Shown piece by piece: positions 17,498-25,379 of a stretch of DNA of 64,000 nt (position 1 is the stretch's first letter; every line of letters starts with the position of its first letter). Where the stretch lies: positions 1 through 64,000 of the forward strand of contig NZ_JAKSYI010000076.1 in assembly GCF_022829285.1 (NCBI RefSeq), read 5' to 3'. The notes under the pieces are model-generated. The model did no database searches and was not told the DNA's origin. It worked only from the letters and a program-made list of their open reading frames with translations. Origin of the DNA: Methylobacterium sp. J-078. Lineage in GTDB: Bacteria; Pseudomonadota; Alphaproteobacteria; Rhizobiales; Beijerinckiaceae. The translations under genes and the position numbers were made by a program.

Positions 17498-18721
17498 TCA
17501 CACGAACGCCACGTCGAGGTGCCCGTCCCGCCGCAGGGCGATGCGGCAGCGGCGGGAGAAGCGGTCGTCGCGGATCGAGAGGCGGAAGGTCTCGGGCACG
17601 TCGCGGGCGTCGACCACGTTGAGGGCGGCCCCCGCCTCCGACAGGCTGCGCACGGTGCAGTCGAGCCCCGCGCGGCCGTCGTCGAAGGAGAGCAGCCCCG
17701 CCTTCAGGACCCGCCGGGCGCCGGCCCCGGAGGACGGGCGCGGCCCACCGGCGACGCAGCGGTTCCGGCCCGCGGCCTTGGCGGCGTAGAGTGCGGCGTC
17801 GGCGCTCGCCAGAAGGCCGTCCACATCGGGGCCGTGCACCTCGGTGGCGCCCGCAGCGAGGGCCGCCACGCCGAAGCTCGCGGTCAGCCGCAGGGTCCCG
17901 CCCGGGATCGGCACGCGCAGGTTCGCGATCGCCGCCCGCAGGGTCTCGGCCACCGCCAGGGCGGCGGCGTGACCGGTCTGGGGCAGCAGAACCGCGAATT
18001 CCTCGCCGCCGAGGCGGCCGAACGCGTCGGAGCCGCGCAGCCGCTCCCGGCAGGCCGCCGCCACCTCGGCCAGGACCCGGTCGCCGACCGGATGGCCGTA
18101 CCCGTCGTTGACCGCCTTGAAGTGGTCGAGGTCCAGCATGAGGCAGGCGAGCGGCTGCCCGTGCCGCAGGGCCAGGGCGAGGGCGCCCGCGCAGGCCTCG
18201 CGGAAGGCCTGGCGCGAGAGGGCGCCGGTGAGCCCGTCCGTCGTGGCCACGCGCCGCAATTCGAGTTCGCGCATCACCACGTGCGAGAGGTCGATCAGGG
18301 TCTCGACCTCGTCCGGCCGGAAGTCCCGCGGCCGGGTGTCCAGGGCGCACAGGGTGCCGATGGCGACGCCCTGCGGGGTCCGCAGGGGCACGCCGGCATA
18401 GAACCGGATCAGCGGCGGCCCGAGAACGAAGGGGTTGGCGGAAAAGCGCGGGTCGGCGGCGGTGTCGGGCACCACGAGGCAGCGCGGCTCGCGCAGGGCG
18501 ATGTTGCACAGGGCCGGCCCCCGCGCGGTCTCGCAGGCCTCCACGCCCGAGCGGGCCTTGAACCACTGGCGATGGGCGTCGATCAGCGAGATGGTCGACA
18601 TCGGCACGTCGAAGATCCGCCGGATCAACCGGGTGATGCGGTCGAAGGCCTCCTCCTGTGGCGTGTCGAGGATGTCGTAGCGGTCGAGGGCGGCCAGCCG
18701 CGCCTGTTCCTCATTCTGCAT
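17498..18721 (-). CDS. GAF-GGDEF-PilZ signalling protein (diguanylate cyclase)
   Basis: 407 aa from ATG 18721 (MQNEEQARLAALDRYDILDT, the usual start of this class); an in-frame ATG at 18754 is possible. A GAF domain (~20-160) is followed by GGDEF (~175-335) with DHFKAVNDGYGH, an active GGEEF and I-site RGSD five residues before it. A C-terminal PilZ-like domain (~345-407) begins RRVLKAGLLSF, but its RxxxR and D/NxSxxG motifs are altered (RRVLK and RSLSEAG). It probably makes c-di-GMP under control of a GAF ligand; PilZ binding of the product is doubtful. Confidence 0.9.
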   Translation of the reverse strand: MQNEEQARLAALDRYDILDTPQEEAFDRITRLIRRIFDVPMSTISLIDAHRQWFKARSGVEACETARGPALCNIALREPRCLVVPDTAADPRFSANPFVLGPPLIRFYAGVPLRTPQGVAIGTLCALDTRPRDFRPDEVETLIDLSHVVMRELELRRVATTDGLTGALSRQAFREACAGALALALRHGQPLACLMLDLDHFKAVNDGYGHPVGDRVLAEVAAACRERLRGSDAFGRLGGEEFAVLLPQTGHAAALAVAETLRAAIANLRVPIPGGTLRLTASFGVAALAAGATEVHGPDVDGLLASADAALYAAKAAGRNRCVAGGPRPSSGAGARRVLKAGLLSFDDGRAGLDCTVRSLSEAGAALNVVDARDVPETFRLSIRDDRFSRRCRIALRRDGHLDVAFV

Positions 18722-18887
18722 CGCGTCGTCTCGTGGCCCCCCGGCGTCGGGCATTCCGAGAGGATCTACCCAAAGATCATTACCGAATTGCCTCGTATTG
18801 TCCGCCGTTTTGCATGCAATCTGAGACTGATTGGCCGAATACGTTGCAATCCTGTCACGGCGGGAACACAATTCATCGCCGAACGGA

Positions 18888-19859
18888 TCAGTTGCTTTGG
18901 GTCGGCCGGTCGAGGACGCGGCGGCCCATCAGGCTGGCGGCGAGGTCGACCATGAGGTGGGCCGTGCGACCGCGCTCGTCGAGGAAGGGGTTGAGCTCGA
19001 CGAGGTCGAGGCTGCCGACGAGGCCGGAATCGTGCAGCATCTCCATGATCAGGTGCGCCTCCCGGAAGGTGGCGCCCCCCGGCACCGTGGTGCCGACGCC
19101 GGGCGCGATGCCGGGATCGAGGAAATCCACGTCGAGGCTGACATGCAGGCGCCCGCCCGCCGCCGCGACCCGGCCGAGGAAAGCCCGGAGCGGCGCCACC
19201 ACGCCGGCCTCGTCGATGGTGCGCATGTCGTGGACCAGCACCCCGGCCGCGCGCACCGCCTCCCGCTCGGCCGGGTCGAGGCTGCGCGTGCCCATGAGGC
19301 AGACATGGGCCGGGTCGACGGGGGCGGGCGGGGCCGGCAGGTATCCCTCGAAACCCGGCATCCCGGTGGCGTAGGCCAGGGGCACACCGTGCAGGTTGCC
19401 GCTCGTGGTGGTGGCCAGCGTGTGGAAATCGGCGTGCGCGTCGAGCCAGAGCACGTAGAGCGGGCGCCCCTCGGCGGCAGCCCGGCGCCCGAGGCCCGAG
19501 AGGGTGCCGGCCGAGAGGCTGTGGTCACCCCCGAGGAAGATCGGCAGGCCCTCACCGCTCGCCGCGAAGGCCGCTTCGGCGAGGATCTCCGTCCAGGCCG
19601 CGAAGGCGGGTAGATGCCGCAGGGCCCCGTTGGGGTGGGCGCGCGCCGGGGCCACGCCGGGCGGCGGCGGCGGCGCGAGATCGCCCGCATCGACGATGTC
19701 GTGCCCGAGGCCCGACAGGGTCTCGGCGAGGCCCGCCGCCCGGTAGGCGCTCGGCCCAATGTCGCAGCCCAGGCGCCCGGCCCCCTCCTGCACGCGGGCC
19801 CCGATGAGGATGCAGCGCGGAGTCACCGTCGCGGGATTGGTCATGTCAAAGTTCGTCAT
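18888..19859 (-). CDS. rocF: Arginase
   Basis: 323 aa, full length. The binuclear manganese ligands are present: GGDHSLSAGT, WLDAHADFH and SLDVDFLDPG, with the late ELNPFLDE. It hydrolyses L-arginine to ornithine and urea in the cytoplasm. No other arginine or urea gene lies next to it, so it appears to be a single transcription unit; an upstream region of about 500 bp precedes it. Confidence 0.95.
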   Translation of the reverse strand: MTNFDMTNPATVTPRCILIGARVQEGAGRLGCDIGPSAYRAAGLAETLSGLGHDIVDAGDLAPPPPPGVAPARAHPNGALRHLPAFAAWTEILAEAAFAASGEGLPIFLGGDHSLSAGTLSGLGRRAAAEGRPLYVLWLDAHADFHTLATTTSGNLHGVPLAYATGMPGFEGYLPAPPAPVDPAHVCLMGTRSLDPAEREAVRAAGVLVHDMRTIDEAGVVAPLRAFLGRVAAAGGRLHVSLDVDFLDPGIAPGVGTTVPGGATFREAHLIMEMLHDSGLVGSLDLVELNPFLDERGRTAHLMVDLAASLMGRRVLDRPTQSN

Positions 19860-20357
19860 AACCCGTCTCGCCTCGCATCCGGTTCGGAGCCGCCACCGCG
19901 GTGGCCCGTGCCAAGGCGCTCTCCTGCCAGGGCCGTGCCGCCCGGCGAGCGGACACGTTGGGCCCGGGTGACGACGCCTTCAAGACGGCGCGGATCGCCG
20001 CGGCGACGGGAACCCTGGCGGCTCGATCCATCGGCGGACGACGGCGTCCATCCGCCCGGGGTTGGCCGGCCCCCTCGACGCCGCCACCCATAGGCGAAGC
20101 GCACTTCCTGCGAGAATGTTTCGCCTCCGCTCGGTCCCCGGTCCGAAAGCGACGCCGAACGTCTCCCGACTCCCGTCGACAAGTCTTCGTTAACCAATCC
20201 GGTCCCAGCCTCCGGGGGTCCCGCCGGAGCGGGTGCGGCACCCGGTCCGCCCCGGCTCCGTCCTTAATCCCGCCCGGTTCTCGGAGCCCAATGGTTCCAA
20301 GGCCGATGGTCCCGCCGCGAGGCGGAGCCGACCGGTCCTAGTACAAGGAGTCTACCC
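19860..20357. other. Intergenic region, 498 bp
   Basis: This lies between the divergent arginase gene and the small gene at 20358. Several overlapping frames on both strands have no ribosome site and the Arg/Pro/Gly-rich composition of noncoding GC-rich DNA. A clear AAGGAG ribosome site sits at 20345-20350, just before the small gene. No other element is recognised. Confidence 0.5.
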
Positions 20358-20486
20358 ATGATCAAAACGCTGCTGGCGCTCCTCACCGTCGCCGCCGTCC
20401 TGACGATCCGGGCCTTCCTCAAGCTCCTCTGGCTGCCGTTCCAGAGCTTCGGCGGGCTGTTCCGCAACCGCCCCGCCGCGACCTGA
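20358..20486 (+). CDS. Small membrane protein, 42 aa
   Basis: The ORF codes for a 42-residue protein with one hydrophobic segment (MIKTLLALLTVAAVLTIRAF) followed by an amphipathic, basic tail (LKLLWLPFQSFGGLFRNR). A strong AAGGAG ribosome site lies 7 bp before the ATG. The size is below usual gene-calling limits. Its function is unknown; it is a single-pass inner-membrane protein by appearance. It ends 39 bp from the convergent topoisomerase stop. Confidence 0.6.
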   Translation: MIKTLLALLTVAAVLTIRAFLKLLWLPFQSFGGLFRNRPAAT

Positions 20487-20525
20487 CACGGGGCGCCCGC
20501 CGTGTGACCGGGTGCAGGCAAACCC

Positions 20526-22937
20526 TCAGCATGATGCACCACGGGGTGCCCGCTTGGCGCCCGCGCGCCGCGGCCGGGCCGCCGGCCTGCCAGATTCCTT
20601 CGCCGACTCTCGCGCTGGCCGCTTGACCGATTTCTTGACCGGGCGGGCGGCCGGTTCGTCGGCCCCGGCGCCCGCCGCTTGCGCGTCCAGGAAGCGCCGG
20701 CAGGCCTCGAACCGCGCCTCGACCTCGGGCGGACAGTCGAGCCCCCGCGCCTCCGCGAGGCGGCGCGCATAGGCCAGCATGGCCGAACTCGGCGCCCGCT
20801 CCGCGCCCTTCGGCCCAGCCGCCGCACGCGCCCCCGCATGGGCATCGAGGAAGGCCCGGCAGCGGGCCAGGCTGCTCTTGCACCCCCGCGGCAGGGGCAC
20901 GCCCTTGCGCGCGGCCAGGGACACCGCGAAGGCGACCATGGCGGGCGTCGGCGCGCCGCCGCCCCGCCCCGAATTCGCGTTCGCCGGAATCAGGCTCGGA
21001 TCGAGGCTGACGGCTTGCGCCCGCGCGGTGGCGGCGATGAGCCCGTCCAGGCGCTCGCGGGTGCGCCGCCGAAAGCTGTCCGCCCGCGCCCGCGCCTCGT
21101 CCCGGGTGGTGGCCCGCCCGATCTCGGCCAGTTCCGCCTCGAACATCGCCCGCCCCACCGGATCGCCGTAGGCCGGGAACACCCGCCGCACCGCCGCGAT
21201 GAAGGCGCGCCCCACCTCCGTCACCGTGATGGCCGGGTCCTTGCCGCCGGCGAGCGAAATGTAGTGGCTCTTCAGGAGCTTGGGCAGGATGGTGTCGCGG
21301 GTCGCCGCCGTGCCGAGCCCCTTCGGCTCGTTCGGGTTGACGGGGTTTTCCAGGGCCCGCTTGGCGGCCGGGTCCTCCACCTGATCGATCAGGCGCCCCA
21401 TCACCACGGGCAACTCGCCCCGGGTGATCCGCCGGGGCGGCTCGGTCACGGCCTCGGCGATCTCGGCCCCCGTGGCGCTCGCCCCCGCACCGTCCCGCAC
21501 CGGCGGCAGGGCCCCGGCGCTCGCCTCGTCCTCGGCCCGCGCCTTTCCGGGCACGGCATCCACATCGGCCTCCGCCTCGGTGCCGTAGACCGCGCGCCAG
21601 CCCGGTACGCGCACGACCCGCCCCGTCACGCTGAAGCGCTTCGACCCCAGCGCCGTGGCCACCGCCGCCGCCACCACGGTGCGGGCATCGATGCCGTCGG
21701 GCAGGTGCGCGGCGCAGAAGGCCCGCGCCACGAGGTCCCACAGGCGGAACAGGTCGGCGGCGAGCCGGCCCGGCGCCGGCACCTTGCGCAGGGGCACGAT
21801 GGAGTGGTGCTCGCCCGGATCCTTGACGTAATGCCCCTTGGCCCCGCGCCGGATCACGGGGGGGCCCGCCGCCACCAGGGCCGCGACGTCCGGCAGCACG
21901 CTGCCCACGGCGGCCAGCACGGCGGCGGCATCCCCGGCCTGCCCGTCGGGCAGGGACTCGGATTCGGTGCGCGGGTAGCTGAGATAGCCCTGGTCGTAGA
22001 GCTCCTGGGCGAGGCGCGCGGTCTGCTGCGGGTCCCAGCCGAAGCGCTTGGCGCAGCGCCGGGCCAGGGTGTCCTTGGAGAACAGGCGCGGGGGCGCGCG
22101 GCGCTGGTCGCGCTGCTCCACGGCCAGCGGCCCCGACCAGGCCGCGGCGGCGGCCCGGATCACCTCCGCGGCCTCCCGCTCGAAGATCCGGTCCTTGGGC
22201 ATGTGCCACAGGGTCAGGGCGGCCCCCTCGGCCGTCTCGAGGTGCAGCGCGACCTTGAAGAAATCCTGCGGCACGAACGACCGGATGCGCTCTTCGAGGT
22301 CGGCCAGGATGGCGAGCGTCGGCGACTGCACGCCGCCGAAGCGCCAGGGCTCGCGGAAGGCGGCGGGGCGCAGCCTGAGCGAGATGGCGCGGGTGCCGTT
22401 CAGGCCGAGGTGATAATCCTCGTACTGACGGCAGAGGGCCTCCAGGTAGGCGGCGTAGTCGCGCGCGCCGGAATCCGGTTCCCGCGCCAGCGCCGCGAAG
22501 GCGCGCCGGATCGAGACGTCGTCGAGGGCGCCGAGTTTCAGGCGGTCGACGCGCCCGCGCCAGCCGAGATGCTCCAGCACCTCCCAGGCGATCATCGAGC
22601 CCTCGCGCCCCGGATCGGTGGCGATGATCACGCGCTCGACGCCCCGCAGCGCCTGACCGATCGCCGCGAGCTTGCCCGCATGCGACTGGCCCGAGCGGTT
22701 CGTGCCGCAGCGCACCGGAATCGTGTCGACCACGATGGGCAGGGCCTCGAAGTGCCAGGGCTTCCATTCGGGCCGGATCTCACCGGGCTCCTCGGCGGCG
22801 AGGAGGTGCCCCTCGGCGGAGACGCAGACGGTGTCGGGCGAGCGGAAGAAGCGCTGGAGCTGGCGCATCGCCGACGGTTTCTCGAAGAAGAACAGCGTGC
22901 GGCCAGCCCTCGGGGCCGCCATGGCGGCGGCCGTCAT
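20526..22937 (-). CDS. Type IA DNA topoisomerase (topoisomerase III-like)
   Basis: 803 aa from ATG 22937. The TOPRIM domain has TLFFFEKPSAM and ATDPGREGSMIAWE; the second Asp of the DxD pair is Gly, as also seen in some topoisomerase III proteins. The active-site Tyr is in YLSYPRTES (about residue 321). Motifs of domains II-IV follow to ~residue 620. Instead of zinc fingers, the C-terminus has two ~40-residue repeats (TPAMVAFAVSLAARKG..., SSAMLAYARRLAEARG...) and a Lys/Arg/Pro-rich tail. It relaxes or decatenates DNA through a 5'-phosphotyrosine link. The start overlaps a short upstream ORF by ATGA. Confidence 0.9.
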   Translation of the reverse strand: MTAAAMAAPRAGRTLFFFEKPSAMRQLQRFFRSPDTVCVSAEGHLLAAEEPGEIRPEWKPWHFEALPIVVDTIPVRCGTNRSGQSHAGKLAAIGQALRGVERVIIATDPGREGSMIAWEVLEHLGWRGRVDRLKLGALDDVSIRRAFAALAREPDSGARDYAAYLEALCRQYEDYHLGLNGTRAISLRLRPAAFREPWRFGGVQSPTLAILADLEERIRSFVPQDFFKVALHLETAEGAALTLWHMPKDRIFEREAAEVIRAAAAAWSGPLAVEQRDQRRAPPRLFSKDTLARRCAKRFGWDPQQTARLAQELYDQGYLSYPRTESESLPDGQAGDAAAVLAAVGSVLPDVAALVAAGPPVIRRGAKGHYVKDPGEHHSIVPLRKVPAPGRLAADLFRLWDLVARAFCAAHLPDGIDARTVVAAAVATALGSKRFSVTGRVVRVPGWRAVYGTEAEADVDAVPGKARAEDEASAGALPPVRDGAGASATGAEIAEAVTEPPRRITRGELPVVMGRLIDQVEDPAAKRALENPVNPNEPKGLGTAATRDTILPKLLKSHYISLAGGKDPAITVTEVGRAFIAAVRRVFPAYGDPVGRAMFEAELAEIGRATTRDEARARADSFRRRTRERLDGLIAATARAQAVSLDPSLIPANANSGRGGGAPTPAMVAFAVSLAARKGVPLPRGCKSSLARCRAFLDAHAGARAAAGPKGAERAPSSAMLAYARRLAEARGLDCPPEVEARFEACRRFLDAQAAGAGADEPAARPVKKSVKRPARESAKESGRPAARPRRAGAKRAPRGASC

Positions 22938-22999
22938 GCCCGCCAACCACCGCACGGGCTCGGGTCCGGGCCGAAGCGGAGGAAGCGGTCGGGGGCCAT
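22934..22999 (-). CDS. Short upstream ORF overlapping the topoisomerase start
   Basis: A 21-codon ORF (MAPDRFLRFGPDPSPCGGWR plus Ala) has an AGGAG ribosome site before its ATG at 22999, and its TGA overlaps the topoisomerase ATG at 22937 (ATGA). It may be a leader peptide for translational coupling. A one-base frame change would fuse it to the topoisomerase frame (its N-terminus reads naturally into VRWLAGM), so a sequencing or natural frameshift is the other reading. Confidence 0.4.
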   Translation of the reverse strand: MAPDRFLRFGPDPSPCGGWRA

Positions 23000-23161
23000 G
23001 CTGCTCTCCTGCGACCGCGCGAGCCCAGCCGCGCCGAACGAGTTCCTGCTTCGTTCTTATCTAGCGGCCAGTACCCCCGCAAGGCAAGGGGCCGCCGGCG
23101 GTCTTGCCGGCAGCCCCATGACAGGATGGAGACCGTGTGTCGGGGTGCGCGGCGCCGGGCC

Positions 23162-23461
23162 TCACTCCGACTTCGAGACCGCCTCCGCCTCGACGCCGTC
23201 ATGGGCGCTCGACCGGCGCCGCAGCAGGCGCAGGTTCTCGGGCGCGAAGGCGCCCTCCACCTGGCCCCACTCGTTTCGAAGCCCGATATTGACGCGGCCG
23301 TTCGCGTCCACCATCAGGCCACGCACCTCGGCCGTCACGCCGCCCCAATCGAATTGCAGGGCGCCGCCGGAACGGAGGATCTCGACCTCGTCGCCGATGC
23401 GGAACAGGTTCGCCCGCTCCACGACGCTCATGGCGAGGGGCTGTTTCGTGAGTGTCCGCAT
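23162..23461 (-). CDS. Hypothetical protein, 99 aa
   Basis: A small soluble protein. An AGGA ribosome site precedes the ATG at 23461. The middle (FRIGDEVEILRSGGALQFDW, then VTAEVRGLMVDANGRVNIGL) looks like a small beta-barrel of SH3/KOW type, which often binds RNA or protein, but no family is recognised. It could be transcribed with the topoisomerase gene about 160 bp downstream. Confidence 0.6.
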   Translation of the reverse strand: MRTLTKQPLAMSVVERANLFRIGDEVEILRSGGALQFDWGGVTAEVRGLMVDANGRVNIGLRNEWGQVEGAFAPENLRLLRRRSSAHDGVEAEAVSKSE

Positions 23462-23742
23462 CGTCTGTTCCTGGTGTGTCCCCGTCGGCCGATCAAACTC
23501 TCGATCCAGCGCGCTCCGCCGGATCTGCTGGGACGTCCGACGTTGTCTGTGTTGAGAAGCCTATCTGCCCGGATCGCGTCTCCGGCCCTCGATGCCGAGG
23601 GAGCGGCGTGGAGTCCGACCGGTCCGCCGGACTGACCGGCATCCTCTCGTCCAAGGCGCCGGTCGAAGGCGAACCCACGAGCCTGACAGTCCCGACCATG
23701 TCCCTGCTATCAGCCGGCGGCCGATCCGTCAGCGCGGGAAGA

Positions 23743-24141
23743 CTACCGACCCGATTCGATCTCGCTGAAGACGCGGGCCAGTTCAGCGAGCAGGTAACGC
23801 GCGCGCGGATCCTTGATCTTGTCGAAGGACTCCTTGAACAAGGCGCTTTCCGGTGTCGCCTGCGAATAGGTACCGTCGGAAGACTTTTCGACCGCGCTGG
23901 CCTCCGGCCTCGACTCGTAGAAATAGTTGATGTCGACGCCGAGGGCTTGAGCAATGCGATGAAGCTTCTCTGCCGCAATCTTGCTTCGACCGCTCTCGTA
24001 TTTCTGGACCTGCTGGAAGGTCACGCCGAGCGCATTGCCTAGGTTGGCTTGGCTAAGGCCGGCAGACCGCCGCAACGATTTGATACGATGCCCGATCTCT
24101 CCAGCACTTCCATCTTTGTTCGTGTCTGACATTACCGCCAT
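23743..24141 (-). CDS. XRE-family HTH transcriptional regulator
   Basis: 132 aa. The HTH is in residues ~18-72: IGHRIKSLRRSAGLSQANLG, then ALGVTFQQVQKYESGRSKI, the Cro/CI-type fold common in alphaproteobacterial regulators. The C-terminal half (residues 80-132) is helical and ends ARYLLAELARVFSEIE, probably for dimerisation. No obvious target gene lies beside it; a 1.2 kb region with no clear gene is upstream. ATG 24141 is used; ATG 24132 is also possible. Confidence 0.88.
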   Translation of the reverse strand: MAVMSDTNKDGSAGEIGHRIKSLRRSAGLSQANLGNALGVTFQQVQKYESGRSKIAAEKLHRIAQALGVDINYFYESRPEASAVEKSSDGTYSQATPESALFKESFDKIKDPRARYLLAELARVFSEIESGR

Positions 24142-25379
24142 ACTCGGAGCTGTTCTTCTGTCCTGCCCTCACGACTCACATGGAACAGTGAGCCTGCCTG
24201 TGCGAACGTCCCATCCCCGTTTATCGGCGCCGCGGGCAGCGCGAACACCCCTCTTGTTGGAACCATGGCCTTGACGGACATGATCCTCAGGAATGCGCGC
24301 ACGTTAGCATTGTCCTCGCCCGGGGGCATGTCCGTCGGAGTACCGAGTGCGACGTCGACAATCGTCAGCCCGCCCGAATGCCGAGCCGGCTCGTCTCCTC
24401 TCGAAACCCCGACTTGCGACCGTCATCGATCGCGAATCGAATTGCGCGGACGCTACTGACTTCGATCGCCATCGCCAATCCTCCGCAGAGTTCACAATGT
24501 CGTATACCTTATACCAGAACATTCACCTCAAAAGCGAGCGAAACGCCCTGCATCGCGATTTGTCATCCGATCCGGGATCAGGTCAACCATGAACTTGAAG
24601 TATCTCTGGAATTCATACTCGCATCGAGAAGAACGGGATCGCCACAATCCGAGTTGTCGCTATCGATTTGCAGAACAATATCTCATCATGACAGCCTAGA
24701 CGACAAGTTCTGATTGGCTTCACTCGGAATTCTGGGATCTTCGAAGGCTATCACGGCCTTGGACTGAGACAGTCGTGACGCCGAAGACGGAATTCGCGGA
24801 CAATAAATACATCCGCCACCGAGAAACAAATCCTCTGTGGATATCCGTCCGCCGAACCGATGCTTCGAGAGAGCCGCCGCCTCGATTCAGGGGCACAGGG
24901 CAAAGATCGTTCTCTCCAGGCCTGGATCAGGTTCCGGACCCGTCGACCATCCAGTCGTCGCGGCGTTCCGCCCGAGCCATCGAAAACGCCGCCTCTCGCC
25001 CGCATCGACCAGGACGTGGCGGAGGACTCGGCCTGAGCGCCCCCATCCGGGTCGCCTGGACAGGCCGCGCCGAGCGCAAAATCCTGCCCTTCGATGCCGT
25101 CCGATCGAGCTTCGTGCCCTGCAACATGGAGGCGCGCCCTTCCGCCGCCCGGCCACGCGAGCCCGCCGGCCCAAACTGACGGGTCGCCCTCTCCACGAAT
25201 TCCGAGCCGCGCGGCGGCCCGACGTCCAGGCTCGGGAGCGGGACGGAGGCATTCACGCGCCGCAAAAGGAAATTCGAGCCTGATAAGCGATAAAATCGCC
25301 TTTTAGAAACATTTCTTGGCCACTTATTCTTATTCAGGTTGTTTTTGCGTTGTGTCCCTGGTGGCCGGGAGTTGGACCC
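24142..25379. other. 1.24 kb region with no convincing gene
   Basis: Frames of 60-134 codons occur on both strands but none has a ribosome site plus coding character. The part 24480-24850 and the last 80 bp are clearly AT-richer than the window. A small hairpin GCGAT-AAA-ATCGC (25287-25299) followed by CTTTT is a weak terminator-like element on the plus strand. The promoter of the GAF-PAS-GGDEF-EAL gene must lie near the AT-rich end. A decayed mobile or phage segment or an untranslated RNA is possible but not shown. Confidence 0.45.

Noticed and set aside
22581..22625. Loss of the second Asp in the topoisomerase TOPRIM DxD motif (TDPGREG) as a sign of inactivity
   Set aside because: A Gly at this position is known in other topoisomerase III proteins and the rest of the active site, including YPRT, is intact.
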